Assembly (NCBI GenBank): GCA_963792675.1
Contig: CAWBWT010000002.1
Coordinates: 2,542,001 to 2,606,000 of the forward strand
Origin: JBBROS01 sp963792675
GTDB taxonomy: Bacteria > Pseudomonadota > Alphaproteobacteria > Acetobacterales > Acetobacteraceae
DNA length: 64,000 nt
Direction of reading: 5' to 3'
Shown: positions 56,242 through 64,000 of the stretch, one piece after another
Layout of the letters: every line of letters starts with the position of its first letter
Position numbering within the stretch: position 1 is the stretch's first letter
Notes under the pieces: generated by a model
What the model saw: the letters and a program-made list of their open reading frames with translations, nothing else
Database searches by the model: none
Told to the model about the DNA's origin: nothing
Translations under genes and position numbers: made by a program

Positions 56242-57315
56242 ATGCCCGCGCCGCTGCTGCTGCACGTGTTCTCGACTTTCGCGGTCGGCGGGCCGCAGGT
56301 GCGGTTCGCGACGGTCGCCAACCATTTCGGGCCGCGCTGGCGCCACGCCGTCGTCTCCATGGACGGCAACCTGGCCGCGCGCGAGCGACTCGACCTCGGG
56401 TTGGACGTCAGCTTTCCTGCGCTCGACCTGCCCAAGGGCGACACGCTCGGCAACATACGCCGCATCCGCGCGGCACTGCGCGCGCTCGACCCGGCGACGC
56501 TGCTGACGAGCAATTGGGGCACCATCGAATGGGCGATGGCGAATCGGATGCCGCTGGTGCGCCACGTTCACGTCGAGGACGGGTTCGGGCCGGAGGAGCG
56601 CGCGCGGCAGCTTCCGCGCCGCGTGCTGGTCCGGCGTCTGTGCCTGGCCCGGCGCACCGTCGTGGTGCCCTCGCTCACCCTGCAGCGGATCGCCACCGGC
56701 ACCTGGCGCCTCGACCCCGCGCGGGTCCGCTATTTGCCGAACGGCATCGACCTCGCCCGCTTTGCCACCGGCCCGGTGGCGACCTGGCCCGGCGAGGGAC
56801 CGGTGGTTGGGACGGTCGCCGCCTTGCGCCCGGAAAAAAACGTCGCCCGCCTGCTGCACGCCTTCGCCCAAGCGACGCGGTTGCGCCCGGCGCGCCTCGT
56901 CGTGGTCGGCGACGGGCCCGAACGCCCGGCGCTCGAGGCATTGGCCCAGGCAATCGGCATTTCGGTAGTCTGGGCAGGCCATTGCGCCGACCCGGCGCCG
57001 TTGCTGCGCGGCTTCGACGTGTTCGCCATGTCGTCCGACACCGAGCAGATGCCGATCTCGCTGCTGGAAGCGATGGCGTGCCGCCGGCCGGTGGCGGCAA
57101 CCGACGTCGGCGACATCGCCGCCATCCTGCCGCCGGAGCAGTCCCGCTTCGTGGTGCCGCTCGATCACGGGCGGCTCGGCGATGCGCTCGCGGCCTTGCT
57201 CGAGTCCGACGACGAGCGCCGCCGGCTCGGCGCCGCCAACCGTGCCCGAGCCGAGGCCTGCTACGATCAGGCGAGCATGTTTGACGCGTGGGCGAGCGTG
57301 TTTTCGAGCGACTAA
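56242..57315 (+). CDS. Glycosyltransferase family 4
   Basis: 357-residue GT-B enzyme. N-domain LLLHVFSTFAVGGPQVRFAT, VRHVHVEDGFGPEERARQLP, VVVPSLTLQRIATGTWRLDP, NGIDLARFATGPV; C-domain VVGTVAALRPEKNVARLLHA, VVGDGPERPALEALAQAIGI and the E-x7-E motif SDTEQMPISLLEAMACRRPV. It transfers a sugar from a nucleotide donor on the cytoplasmic side. ATG 56242 follows 31 bases after the oxidoreductase fusion. Convergent with the GT2 gene. Confidence 0.88.
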   Translation: MPAPLLLHVFSTFAVGGPQVRFATVANHFGPRWRHAVVSMDGNLAARERLDLGLDVSFPALDLPKGDTLGNIRRIRAALRALDPATLLTSNWGTIEWAMANRMPLVRHVHVEDGFGPEERARQLPRRVLVRRLCLARRTVVVPSLTLQRIATGTWRLDPARVRYLPNGIDLARFATGPVATWPGEGPVVGTVAALRPEKNVARLLHAFAQATRLRPARLVVVGDGPERPALEALAQAIGISVVWAGHCADPAPLLRGFDVFAMSSDTEQMPISLLEAMACRRPVAATDVGDIAAILPPEQSRFVVPLDHGRLGDALAALLESDDERRRLGAANRARAEACYDQASMFDAWASVFSSD

Positions 57316-57329
57316 GGCGACTAAGCGGG

Positions 57330-57355
57330 GGCCGGCCTTATACCGGGCGCCGGCC
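57330..57355. terminator. Hairpin between convergent glycosyltransferase genes
   Basis: GGCCGGC (57330-57336) pairs with GCCGGCC (57349-57355) over a 12-base loop, overlapping the 3' end of the minus-strand gene. No U-run; weak case. Confidence 0.35.
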
Positions 57356-58537
57356 AGGCCGCCATTGCCAGGTCAGCGTCGATCCCACGGCGTAGTTCCA
57401 CACCAGGCTCATGGCCGCGCCGGCCACCCCGGCCGCCCACCACGCCTGATGGCCGGCGCCCAGCACGAACGCGGCGATGCTGAGGTTGGCCTCGGCGCCG
57501 ATGCCGCAGACCACGGCGAACACGGCAAAGCCGCGCCAAAGTCGCGGTCCACGCAGCCGGTGGTCGCGGAAGGTGAAGTTGTTGTTCAGCCAGAAATTGC
57601 CGGCGATGGCGCAGCCGGTAGCGATCCATTGTGCCGCGGGAAAGCTCAACCCGGCCGTCAGCCCGGTCCGCAGCACCAGCAGGTGCGCCACCAGTCCCAG
57701 CGCGCCGACGCAAGCGAACAGCAGGAAGCGGACCGGCAGCACGTGCCCCACCGCCTTGTCGGCCAGCAGCAGCAGGAAATCGAGCAGCACCCCGGCATCG
57801 AGCTTGCTTTCGCCCGCCTGCCTTGTGCCGAAGTGGAACGGCAACTCCACCACTCGCGGCTTGGCCGGCAGCGAGGCCAGCACGTCGAGCAGGATCTTGA
57901 ACCCGACCGCCGACAGGTCCGGCAACGCGCGCTGCAGCACCTCGCGCGGCAGCATGAAGAAGCCGCTCATCGGATCCGCGACCGGCGTGCGCAGCAGCAC
58001 CTGCCCGAGCCTTGTGGCCAGCCCCGACATGCCGGCGCGGGTGCGGTCCCACTCGCCGAGGTCGCCGCCGGGCACGTAACGGCTGCCGACCACCACGTCG
58101 GTGCCGCCCGCGCGCAGCACGTCCAGCATGCGCGGCAGCAGTGTCTCGTCGTGCTGCAGGTCGCCGTCCATCGCCGCCACAAACGGGGCCAGGCTGCATT
58201 GCGCGCCCTCGACGAACGCGGACGCCAGGCCGCGCCGTCCGACCCGGTGCAGCAGCCGCACGCGTGCGTCGCACCGCCCGATCGCTGCGACGACGTCGCG
58301 GGTACCGTCGCTCGATCCGTCGTCGACGAACACCACCTCCCAGGTAATGCCCGCCAGGCCGGATCGCAGCCTGCTGACCAAGGGTGCGATGTTGTCGTGC
58401 TCGTTCAGCACCGGCACGACCACGCAAAGATCCGGCGCCGGATGGGTCACCTCGTCACGATCAACCGATTCGAGGATGGAGACCTCTCTTGCGCCCATGT
58501 GTCGGTTGCCCATAACGAGTGGCCCAGCCCGGATCAA
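57338..58537 (-). CDS. Polyprenol-phosphate glycosyltransferase (GT2) with GtrA-like domain
   Basis: 399 residues. Residues about 35-260: a DPM1-like GT2 domain with LCVVVPVLNEHDNIAPLVSR, VFVDDGSSDGTRDVVAAIGR, the metal-binding AAMDGDLQHDETLLPRML, DVVVGSRYVPGGD and ADPMSGFFMLPR. Residues about 268-390: four TM helices of the GtrA family (FLLFACVGALGLVAHLLVLR, GNFWLNNNFTFRDHRL). It makes a polyprenyl-phosphate sugar and probably flips it, which could feed the GT39-type enzyme at 23-24.7 kb. Alternative start codons within the first 20 codons exist; ATG 58537 is the longest. Confidence 0.87.
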   Translation of the reverse strand: MIRAGPLVMGNRHMGAREVSILESVDRDEVTHPAPDLCVVVPVLNEHDNIAPLVSRLRSGLAGITWEVVFVDDGSSDGTRDVVAAIGRCDARVRLLHRVGRRGLASAFVEGAQCSLAPFVAAMDGDLQHDETLLPRMLDVLRAGGTDVVVGSRYVPGGDLGEWDRTRAGMSGLATRLGQVLLRTPVADPMSGFFMLPREVLQRALPDLSAVGFKILLDVLASLPAKPRVVELPFHFGTRQAGESKLDAGVLLDFLLLLADKAVGHVLPVRFLLFACVGALGLVAHLLVLRTGLTAGLSFPAAQWIATGCAIAGNFWLNNNFTFRDHRLRGPRLWRGFAVFAVVCGIGAEANLSIAAFVLGAGHQAWWAAGVAGAAMSLVWNYAVGSTLTWQWRPGRRPV

Positions 58538-58642
58538 TGGCCGTCCCCGCCGGGAGCGGTCTCACAGGACAATGATCGTGCCGGGTTCAACTGCCGATCG
58601 CAGGTCGCGTAGGATTGGGTTCAAGTCAAACCGGAGGAAGCC

Positions 58643-58921
58643 TTGAAGAAAGCCGTCGTTGCACTCGCCTTCGCGCTGCTGGCTGTGCCTGCGCTCGCGC
58701 AATCGAGCGCCACCCCATCGCCGCGGGCGCAGGGCGCGGCGAATAGCGCTCCGGACCCGAGCACCAGCGTGCCGGCCGGAGCCGCGTCCCCCAGCCCGCA
58801 GGGTGGCAATCCGACCATCAACGACAACCTCGGCAGCACCATGGCGCCGTCCACTCAACTGCCGGGGGTTGGGCCGTCCGTGGCTCCTGGCCAGGGCGCC
58901 TCGCCGGCGCCGGCCCGTTGA
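58643..58921 (+). CDS. Small secreted Pro/Ser-rich protein, function unknown
   Basis: 92 residues: signal peptide MKKAVVALAFALLAVPALAQ with an AQ-type cleavage site, then a low-complexity Pro/Ser/Gly-rich stretch (SPRAQGAANSAPDPSTSVPA) with no cysteine. TTG start at 58643 behind GGAGGAAG at 58633-58640, which decides the start. I recognise no domain. It may be a periplasmic linker-like or cell-envelope protein. Divergent from the GT2 gene. Confidence 0.65.
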   Translation: MKKAVVALAFALLAVPALAQSSATPSPRAQGAANSAPDPSTSVPAGAASPSPQGGNPTINDNLGSTMAPSTQLPGVGPSVAPGQGASPAPAR

Positions 58922-58961
58922 GGCATCGGCGCCCGGTTGCACGTGGTTCGATAAGCTGCCG

Positions 58962-59747
58962 ATGAGCGCCGGTCCGAGCGCTCCCGTTGCGCTGTCGATC
59001 ACTGGAGCGGTCGCCGTGATCACCATGAACGATCCGGCCCGGCGCAATGCGCTGGGCCGGACCATGTTGGCCGAGCTCGTGGCGGCGTTCGAGCAGTCCC
59101 GTGCCGCGAGGGCCATTATCCTCCGCAGCGCGCCCGGCAGCCGCGTCTGGTGCGCCGGGTTCGACATTGGCGAGTTGGCGCCCGGCACCGACCCGCTGGC
59201 TCAAGGCGGACCGCTGCAAGCGCTGTTCAGCGCCGTGCAGCACGCGCCGGCGCCCGTGATCGCACAGCTCGACGGGACTGCCTGGGGCGGCGGCACCGAC
59301 TTGGCGCTCCGGTGTGACATCGCGATCGGCACGCCTGCCTGCACCCTCGCCTTCACCCCGGCGCGGCTTGGCTTGCCGTACGATCCCGACGGCTTGCTGA
59401 ACGTGCTGCTGCGGGGTGGCTTGTCGTTGGCGATGGAGATGTTCGCGACCGGCGACGCAATCCCGGCCGAGCGGGCCCTCGCCGCCGGATTGCTCAACCA
59501 TGTCGTCCCGGCACCCGAGATCGACGCCTTCACGGTTGCGATGGCCGAGCGGATCGCGGCCAACGCGCCGCTTTCGGTGACCAGCGCCAAGCAGCAACTT
59601 CGGACCTTGAACGCCGCGCTGCCGCTGCCGGGCGCCGTGCTGCAGCAGCTCCTGGAAGGGCGGCGGCAGGCGCTCGACAGCGCGGACTTCGCCGAGGGCC
59701 TGGCCGCCTTCGCGGAAAAACGCCGCCCGGTGTTCCGCGGCCACTAG
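58962..59747 (+). CDS. scpB: Methylmalonyl-CoA decarboxylase-like enoyl-CoA hydratase family protein
   Basis: 261 residues, the same length as E. coli ScpB (YgfG), which it follows closely in pattern: GSRVWCAGFDIGELAPGTDP, IAQLDGTAWGGGTDLALRCD, LAFTPARLGLPYDPDGLLNV, AERALAAGLLNHVVPAPEID and the C-terminal FAEKRRPVFRGH. ScpB converts methylmalonyl-CoA to propionyl-CoA. The other Sleeping-beauty-mutase genes are not in the window, so a different acyl-CoA is possible. ATG 58962. Confidence 0.78.
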   Translation: MSAGPSAPVALSITGAVAVITMNDPARRNALGRTMLAELVAAFEQSRAARAIILRSAPGSRVWCAGFDIGELAPGTDPLAQGGPLQALFSAVQHAPAPVIAQLDGTAWGGGTDLALRCDIAIGTPACTLAFTPARLGLPYDPDGLLNVLLRGGLSLAMEMFATGDAIPAERALAAGLLNHVVPAPEIDAFTVAMAERIAANAPLSVTSAKQQLRTLNAALPLPGAVLQQLLEGRRQALDSADFAEGLAAFAEKRRPVFRGH

Positions 59748-59771
59748 CCCCGGGCCGCAGGCATTGACCAC

Positions 59772-60335
59772 CTACTTGAAGCGGGCGACGTATCGCGCGA
59801 GCAGCGGTAGGTCGGCGGCTTTGACCTCCTGCGTCACCTCGTTCATCGCGGGATCATAGCCTGGCCGCGCATTGCTCTTGTACTCGGTCAGCGCCTTGAG
59901 CAGGTATTCCTCGCGTTGGCCGGCAATGCGGGGCATCTGGTCGTGGCCCGCCAGGTCCGCGCCGTGGCAGGAGGCGCAGCGATAGTGCGCGACCAGCGCC
60001 CGGCCCTGCTCCTGCTCCGCCGCCGGCAGCGGCTCGCCCGGGCTGGGCGGCGGCAACTTCGCCATTGCGTCGGCGAGCGTATGCAGGTCGTCGTCGGTCA
60101 ATCCCTCCGCCATGGCGTTCATCGGGTCGGCCAGCCGCTGCTTCTCGCGGAACAGATAAAGCTGGATCAGCACATAATCGTTCGGCATGGCGCCCAAAGA
60201 CGGCACGCCTTCGGTCTGTGAAGCCCCGCCGGTCCCGTGACACGCGAGGCAGGTCGGCAGCCGCTCCTCGGCGGTTTGCGCGACGGCAGAGGCCGCCAGG
60301 GCCAGCATCGCAAGCATGGGCAGCAGCGGACGCAC
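59772..60335 (-). CDS. Diheme c-type cytochrome
   Basis: 187 residues with an N-terminal signal (RPLLPMLAMLALAASAVAQT) and two heme-binding CxxCH motifs: RLPTCLACHGTGGASQTEGV and HYRCASCHGADLAGHDQMPR, each with a distal Met candidate (LGAMP, QMPRI). This is the cytochrome c4/c5-like diheme pattern. GTG 60335 is supported by GGAGGAGAA upstream; the frame is open 16 codons further. It lies 53 bases downstream of the sugar dehydrogenase on the same strand and is its probable electron acceptor. Confidence 0.87.
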   Translation of the reverse strand: MRPLLPMLAMLALAASAVAQTAEERLPTCLACHGTGGASQTEGVPSLGAMPNDYVLIQLYLFREKQRLADPMNAMAEGLTDDDLHTLADAMAKLPPPSPGEPLPAAEQEQGRALVAHYRCASCHGADLAGHDQMPRIAGQREEYLLKALTEYKSNARPGYDPAMNEVTQEVKAADLPLLARYVARFK

Positions 60336-60388
60336 CCGGTTCTCCTCCAACAGGCGGGGTACGGCAGCCGCCGCACCCCGCACCGGCT

Positions 60389-61621
60389 TCAGCGGTTGTA
60401 GCTCACCCGCCAGATCGCGCCGTTCCAGTCATCTGACACCAGCATGGAGCCGTCCGGCATCTGCATCACGTCCACTGGGCGGGCGACATACTTGTTGTCC
60501 TCGAGGAAGCCGGTCATGAACGGCTCCGTCGACTTGACCGAGCCGTCCTCGTTCAGCTTCACCACGACGACGTCGCCGCCGTTCTTGACAGTGCGGTTCC
60601 ACGAGCCGTGCCGGGCCACGAAGATGGCGTTCTTGTAGGCGGCCGGGAACATGCTGCCGGTGTAGAAGCGCATGCCCAACGTCGCCGCATGCGCGCCCAT
60701 CAAGGCGGCCGGCTTGGCGAACTCGCTGCAGGAATGGCCCCAGCCGTATTCGGGGTCGGTGAAGTTGCCCTGGTGGCAATACGGGAAGCCGAAATTGGGC
60801 GGCGTGGTGGACCCGGCACTCACCCGGTGCAGCGTATCCTCCGGGATATCCTCGGACACCCAGTCGCGGCCGTTATTGGTGAAATACATGTCCTTGCTGA
60901 CCGGGTTCCAGTCGAAGCCGACCGAGTTGCGCACGCCCAGCGCCACCGTCTCGACGTTCTTGCCGTCCAGGTCCATCCGGCGGATCTGCGCATGTGTCGG
61001 CGGCGGCATGGTGATGTTGCCGGGGGAGCCGATCGGCACATAGAGCTTGTTGTCGGGCCCGATGGCGATGAACTTCCAGCCATGCGCTTCGTCCTTCGGC
61101 AGGTCGTCGTAGACAAGCACCGGCGACGGCGGATGATCGAGGTTGTCCTCGATGTTGTCGTAGCGCGACACCTTCGAAAGTTCGGCGACGTAAAGGGCGC
61201 CGTCCTTGAACGCGACGCCATTCGGACGGTGGAGCCCGGTCGCGATCACCTTCACCACCGGCGCGCCGTCGACGCGCGTGATCGCATAGACTTTGTCGAG
61301 CAGGCGCGAGCCGACGAACACGGTGCCCTTGGTGCCCAGCGCCATCGAGCGCGCGTTCGGCACGTTGGCGGCGAACACCTCGACCTTGAACCCATCCGGC
61401 ACGTGCAGCTTGGCAAGCGGTAACCGGGCGGCCGGGGTCGGCAGTGGCGGCGGAGTGACTGGCGCCAGCTTCACGGCGTCCGGGTTTTCCGGCCGGCCAT
61501 ACAACGCCGAGCCGCGGTCCACTGGAGGGGGCGGCGCCGCGACCTGCGCCATCGCGGAACTGGCCATCAGGGCCGCCATGACCGTGGCTGCGACCGTCCC
61601 TCGCCCCGTTCGTACTGTCAT
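60389..61621 (-). CDS. Sorbosone dehydrogenase-like PQQ-type beta-propeller protein
   Basis: 410 residues with signal peptide GTVAATVMAALMASSAMAQ. Six-bladed propeller of the soluble glucose/sorbosone dehydrogenase family: LHVPDGFKVEVFAANVPNAR, GLHRPNGVAFKDGALYVAEL, VRNSVGFDWNPVSKDMYFTN, NFGFPYCHQGNFTDPEYGWG, FVARHGSWNRTVKNGGDVVV, VMQMPDGSMLVSDDWNGAIW. The conserved RNSVGFDW and HGSWNR patches surround the cofactor. Periplasmic; it passes electrons to the downstream cytochrome. Substrate unproven; L-sorbosone or another aldose or aldehyde. ATG 61621 gives the complete signal peptide. Confidence 0.85.
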   Translation of the reverse strand: MTVRTGRGTVAATVMAALMASSAMAQVAAPPPPVDRGSALYGRPENPDAVKLAPVTPPPLPTPAARLPLAKLHVPDGFKVEVFAANVPNARSMALGTKGTVFVGSRLLDKVYAITRVDGAPVVKVIATGLHRPNGVAFKDGALYVAELSKVSRYDNIEDNLDHPPSPVLVYDDLPKDEAHGWKFIAIGPDNKLYVPIGSPGNITMPPPTHAQIRRMDLDGKNVETVALGVRNSVGFDWNPVSKDMYFTNNGRDWVSEDIPEDTLHRVSAGSTTPPNFGFPYCHQGNFTDPEYGWGHSCSEFAKPAALMGAHAATLGMRFYTGSMFPAAYKNAIFVARHGSWNRTVKNGGDVVVVKLNEDGSVKSTEPFMTGFLEDNKYVARPVDVMQMPDGSMLVSDDWNGAIWRVSYNR

Positions 61622-61711
61622 ACCGACGTCCCCCGCTCGTTTCTTGTAAGAACGATCCTCGGACGTGCTCGGCATGCTGTCCAGCCGCAATCCGCGCTGG
61701 ATGCGCCGATG

Positions 61712-62638
61712 CTACTCGGGCTTGATCCCCTCCTGCGGCGTGGCGGCGGCTGGCATCGCCTTCGGTTCGGCCGCGACGGTCGCCGGCTTGGGCTGCTTGT
61801 CGATGGCGCCGGTCATCGGGATGAAGAACACGCCGACGTCCTTGCGCGAGTGCACCTTGCCCTCCGCGTCCTTGGTGTAGACGTAGAGCAGCTGGCCGCG
61901 CTTGAACGGCTGGCCGATCGGAATCAGCATCCGGCCGCCCGGCTTGAGCTGCTTGAACAGGTCCGGCGGCGCGTATTGCGCGGCGCAGGTGACGATGATG
62001 ATATCGAAGCCGTCCTTCACCTCGGGCCAGCCGAAATAGCCGTCGCCGACCCGCGTCTGCACGTTGTCATAGCCGAGCGGGGCGAAGATCTTCGACACCG
62101 CCTGCCCCAACGGCTGGATGATCTCGATCGAATAGGCCTGCTTGACGATGCGTGACAGCAGCGAGCTTTGGAACCCGCTGCCGGTGCCGACCTCGAGCGT
62201 GGTGTCGCCGGGCTGCGGCTTGCACACCTGGGTCATGTAGGCCTGGCCGAGGTAGTCGCTCAGCGCCGACCCGTAGCCGAGCGCCCATGGCTTCGGGTCG
62301 TCCTCATAGGCCATGCCGCCCTGCGAACGGTGCTCCGGGTAGAAGTAATGGTAGTACTCCCGCGGCACCTCGCCGAACGCGCGCAACACGGCCGGGTCGG
62401 CAGTGCCGAGTCGCTCCTTGAGGTAGGATTCGATCCGCGCCATCGCCGCCGGCTTGCGCGCCTGGATGGCCTGGAACTGCGCCTCGGTGAGGTCGACCGG
62501 CCGGCCCGACTTGCGCATCGCCTCGAGATAGGCGTCACGCGTCCAGCCGGGGCCGGATGCAGCATGCGCCGCGAACGGAACCGCGGCCGCCCCCGCCAGC
62601 AGGGTGCGGCGGGTCAGTGGGTTGGGGATGCTTGCCAC
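61712..62638 (-). CDS. pcm: Protein-L-isoaspartate O-methyltransferase with export signal
   Basis: 308 residues. N-terminus LTRRTLLAGAAAVPFAAHAA is a twin-arginine-like signal. Then MRKSGRPVDLTEAQFQAIQA, FGEVPREYYHYFYPEHRSQG, TQVCKPQPGDTTLEVGTGSG (SAM motif I), YSIEIIQPLG, VGDGYFGWPE, VTCAAQYAPPDLFKQLKPGG and RMLIPIGQP, the PCMT order. It repairs isoaspartyl residues; the signal suggests action in the periplasm. GTG 62638 overlaps the previous gene by 25 bases. It lies 90 bases ahead of the sugar dehydrogenase on the same strand. C-terminal ~25 residues are Ala/Pro-rich. Confidence 0.83.
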   Translation of the reverse strand: MASIPNPLTRRTLLAGAAAVPFAAHAASGPGWTRDAYLEAMRKSGRPVDLTEAQFQAIQARKPAAMARIESYLKERLGTADPAVLRAFGEVPREYYHYFYPEHRSQGGMAYEDDPKPWALGYGSALSDYLGQAYMTQVCKPQPGDTTLEVGTGSGFQSSLLSRIVKQAYSIEIIQPLGQAVSKIFAPLGYDNVQTRVGDGYFGWPEVKDGFDIIIVTCAAQYAPPDLFKQLKPGGRMLIPIGQPFKRGQLLYVYTKDAEGKVHSRKDVGVFFIPMTGAIDKQPKPATVAAEPKAMPAAATPQEGIKPE

Positions 62639-64000
62639 GACAAAGACTTTCGGTGGGATGGAAAGGAGACGATGGCGAGCACATAGAGGATCGCGGCGGC
62701 GAGCAGAACCCTGTCGAAGCCGAACTGCACCGCAACCAGGTTGGCCAGTGGCGTCGCGACCACGGAGAAGGCGCCGTTCAGCCCCCAAGCCCAAGGCAGG
62801 AACCCGCCGCCGGCCGTCCCGGCGCGCGCCAGCCCCATCGGGAACGGCATGCCGAGCGCCACCGACACCGGCGCCGTCACCACCAGCAGCAGCGCCGCCC
62901 GGACCGGGAACGGCAGCCCCAGCGTGGCCAGCAGCAGCGGCTCGAGTCCGAGCAGCACGGCGATGCACCAGGCCACGATCACGCCCCCGACCAGCCCGAT
63001 CCCATAGCGCCCGGCCCGGTCCGCGGCGAGGCTGCCGAGGCCGGAAAACACCAGCATGCCGGTCAGCACCAGGGCGAAGGCGCTGGTGCGGTCGTTGAGG
63101 TACAGGCTCGCCCGCTCGATCAGCACGATCTCGATGAACAGGAAGCCGAGACCGAGACTTGCGAAGTAGACGACCGGCTTGAGGATGGCCGGCCGCCCGG
63201 CGCCCGCGACCTTGGGCGCCAGCAGCGGCACCGCCAGGACGAGGGCGGCCAGGAGAACCGCTTGGCCGAGCACCGCGAGGTTGACGAGCTGCCCCACCTC
63301 GGGCTGCGGCAGGATCTCGATGCGCTTCAGGATGTTCGGCACCTGGCCGAGCCGCAGGATCGAGTAGAAGGCCGGCCGGTCGAGCGTGATCGGCTCGAGG
63401 TTGAAGGCGGCCTGGCTTTCGCTCGGCTCGCCCCGCAGCACGGCCCCCGCCTCGTCCGCCACCGCGTCCTCAGACCCGGCGCCCGACGTGACCTCGCCGC
63501 TCTCGAAGTTCACCGCCGGCAAGTCGTTGTAGATGCCGGCCCGCGCGGCCGCGACGTCGATCCCCGGGTAGTACGATAGGTCGAACGACCGCTCGTCGCA
63601 GAATGCCTTGACGGAGGCCAGCCGGGCCGGGTCCCAGGGTTCGAGCGAGGCCAGGATGCGCAGGTTCCAGGCCGACCGGTATACCACGACATGCGCTGCC
63701 GGGTCGGCGACGCCGGCGCGCAGCAACGCGTCCCGTACGGTGGCGAGCACACGCAGGGCATAGACCGGCAGCTCGCGGATCGAGACCGGCACCGACAACA
63801 GCCCGCCCGGCGCCAGCGCACCCAGATCGGCCGTCAGCGCTTCGGCGGAATAGGCGGTGGCATTGGCCTCCGACGCATCGAGGAAGTCGGCGGCGATATC
63901 CACGAGGTCGTAGCGCCCGCCGGCCCGGGCGGCCGCCAGCGCGCTGCCGCCGAGCAGCCGGACATGCGGGTCCGCCGCCATGGCCGGCGCGGTCCCGAGC
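62614..64000 (-). CDS. Spermidine synthase-like membrane protein (5' end outside window)
   Basis: The frame is open to the window edge, so the start is missing; at least 461 residues are present. The N-terminal part is the end of a spermidine-synthase-like fold (HVRLLGGSALAAARAGGRYD, LVDIAADFLDA), followed from about residue 235 by seven or more TM helices (NLAVLGQAVLLAALVLAVPL, ILKPVVYFASLGLGFLFIEI, LPWAWGLNGAFSVVATPLAN). This combination occurs in large proteins with synthase-like plus MFS-like halves whose activity is unproven. Stop overlaps pcm. Confidence 0.75.
   Translation of the reverse strand, partial: LGTAPAMAADPHVRLLGGSALAAARAGGRYDLVDIAADFLDASEANATAYSAEALTADLGALAPGGLLSVPVSIRELPVYALRVLATVRDALLRAGVADPAAHVVVYRSAWNLRILASLEPWDPARLASVKAFCDERSFDLSYYPGIDVAAARAGIYNDLPAVNFESGEVTSGAGSEDAVADEAGAVLRGEPSESQAAFNLEPITLDRPAFYSILRLGQVPNILKRIEILPQPEVGQLVNLAVLGQAVLLAALVLAVPLLAPKVAGAGRPAILKPVVYFASLGLGFLFIEIVLIERASLYLNDRTSAFALVLTGMLVFSGLGSLAADRAGRYGIGLVGGVIVAWCIAVLLGLEPLLLATLGLPFPVRAALLLVVTAPVSVALGMPFPMGLARAGTAGGGFLPWAWGLNGAFSVVATPLANLVAVQFGFDRVLLAAAILYVLAIVSFPSHRKSLSWQASPTH

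Overview
The window is high-GC DNA (roughly 70% by eye) from an alphaproteobacterium, most likely a member of the Rhodospirillales close to Acetobacteraceae. The pointers are the order dapF-mtaB-ftsY, the block rpmF-plsX-fabH-ihfA-merR, the IspDF fusion, the dusB-ntrB-ntrC-ntrY-ntrX-hfq-hflX series, a ubiquinol-cytochrome c chaperone, and a sorbosone-type sugar dehydrogenase with its own cytochrome c. This assignment is inferred from gene content and order. Almost all of the window is core chromosome; no insertion sequence, prophage or CRISPR array is visible.

Layout. 1-4 kb: start of an O-acyltransferase, then dapF, mtaB and ftsY and a ParDE toxin-antitoxin pair. 4-9 kb: fusA, a sugar-type MFS transporter, a CsbD stress protein and a flavin reductase. 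8.7-13.9 kb: a branched-chain amino-acid ABC operon (livHMGF, then livJ) carrying REP-like palindromes. 14-17.7 kb: a riboflavin operon (ribE-ribBX-ribH) continuing into nusB and thiL. 17.7-22.8 kb: bamE, the cytochrome bc1 chaperone, DUF177, rpmF, plsX, fabH, ihfA and a MerR regulator. 22.8-25.9 kb: tRNA-Pro(GGG), a membrane glycosyltransferase and ispDF. 26-37 kb: dusB, the nitrogen two-component pairs NtrBC and NtrYX, D-amino-acid aminotransferase, hfq, hflX and an inositol-monophosphatase-like gene. 37-45.8 kb, mostly minus strand: mazG, a PhnP-like hydrolase, tatD, metG, holB, tmk, a penicillin-binding carboxypeptidase, rlpA and a lytic transglycosylase. 45.9-47.8 kb: a MmgE/PrpD gene and an XRE regulator. 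48-58.5 kb: a surface-polysaccharide cluster with several multidomain fusion proteins. 58.6-64 kb: a small secreted protein, ScpB-like decarboxylase, cytochrome c, sorbosone-type dehydrogenase, an exported protein-isoaspartate methyltransferase and a membrane spermidine-synthase-like protein.

Two points dominate. First, at least eleven conserved genes, including metG, plsX, holB and ntrY, are broken by one- or two-base indels that rejoin perfectly in an adjacent frame. Nearly all lie between 20.6 and 47.1 kb. Sequencing or assembly error is more likely than gene decay, so these genes are listed as full spans with the break positions stated. Second, a 28-bp AT-rich sequence at 37841-37868 has the architecture of a chromosomal dif (XerC/XerD) site, and it lies within 1 kb of the point where gene orientation flips from mainly plus to mainly minus.
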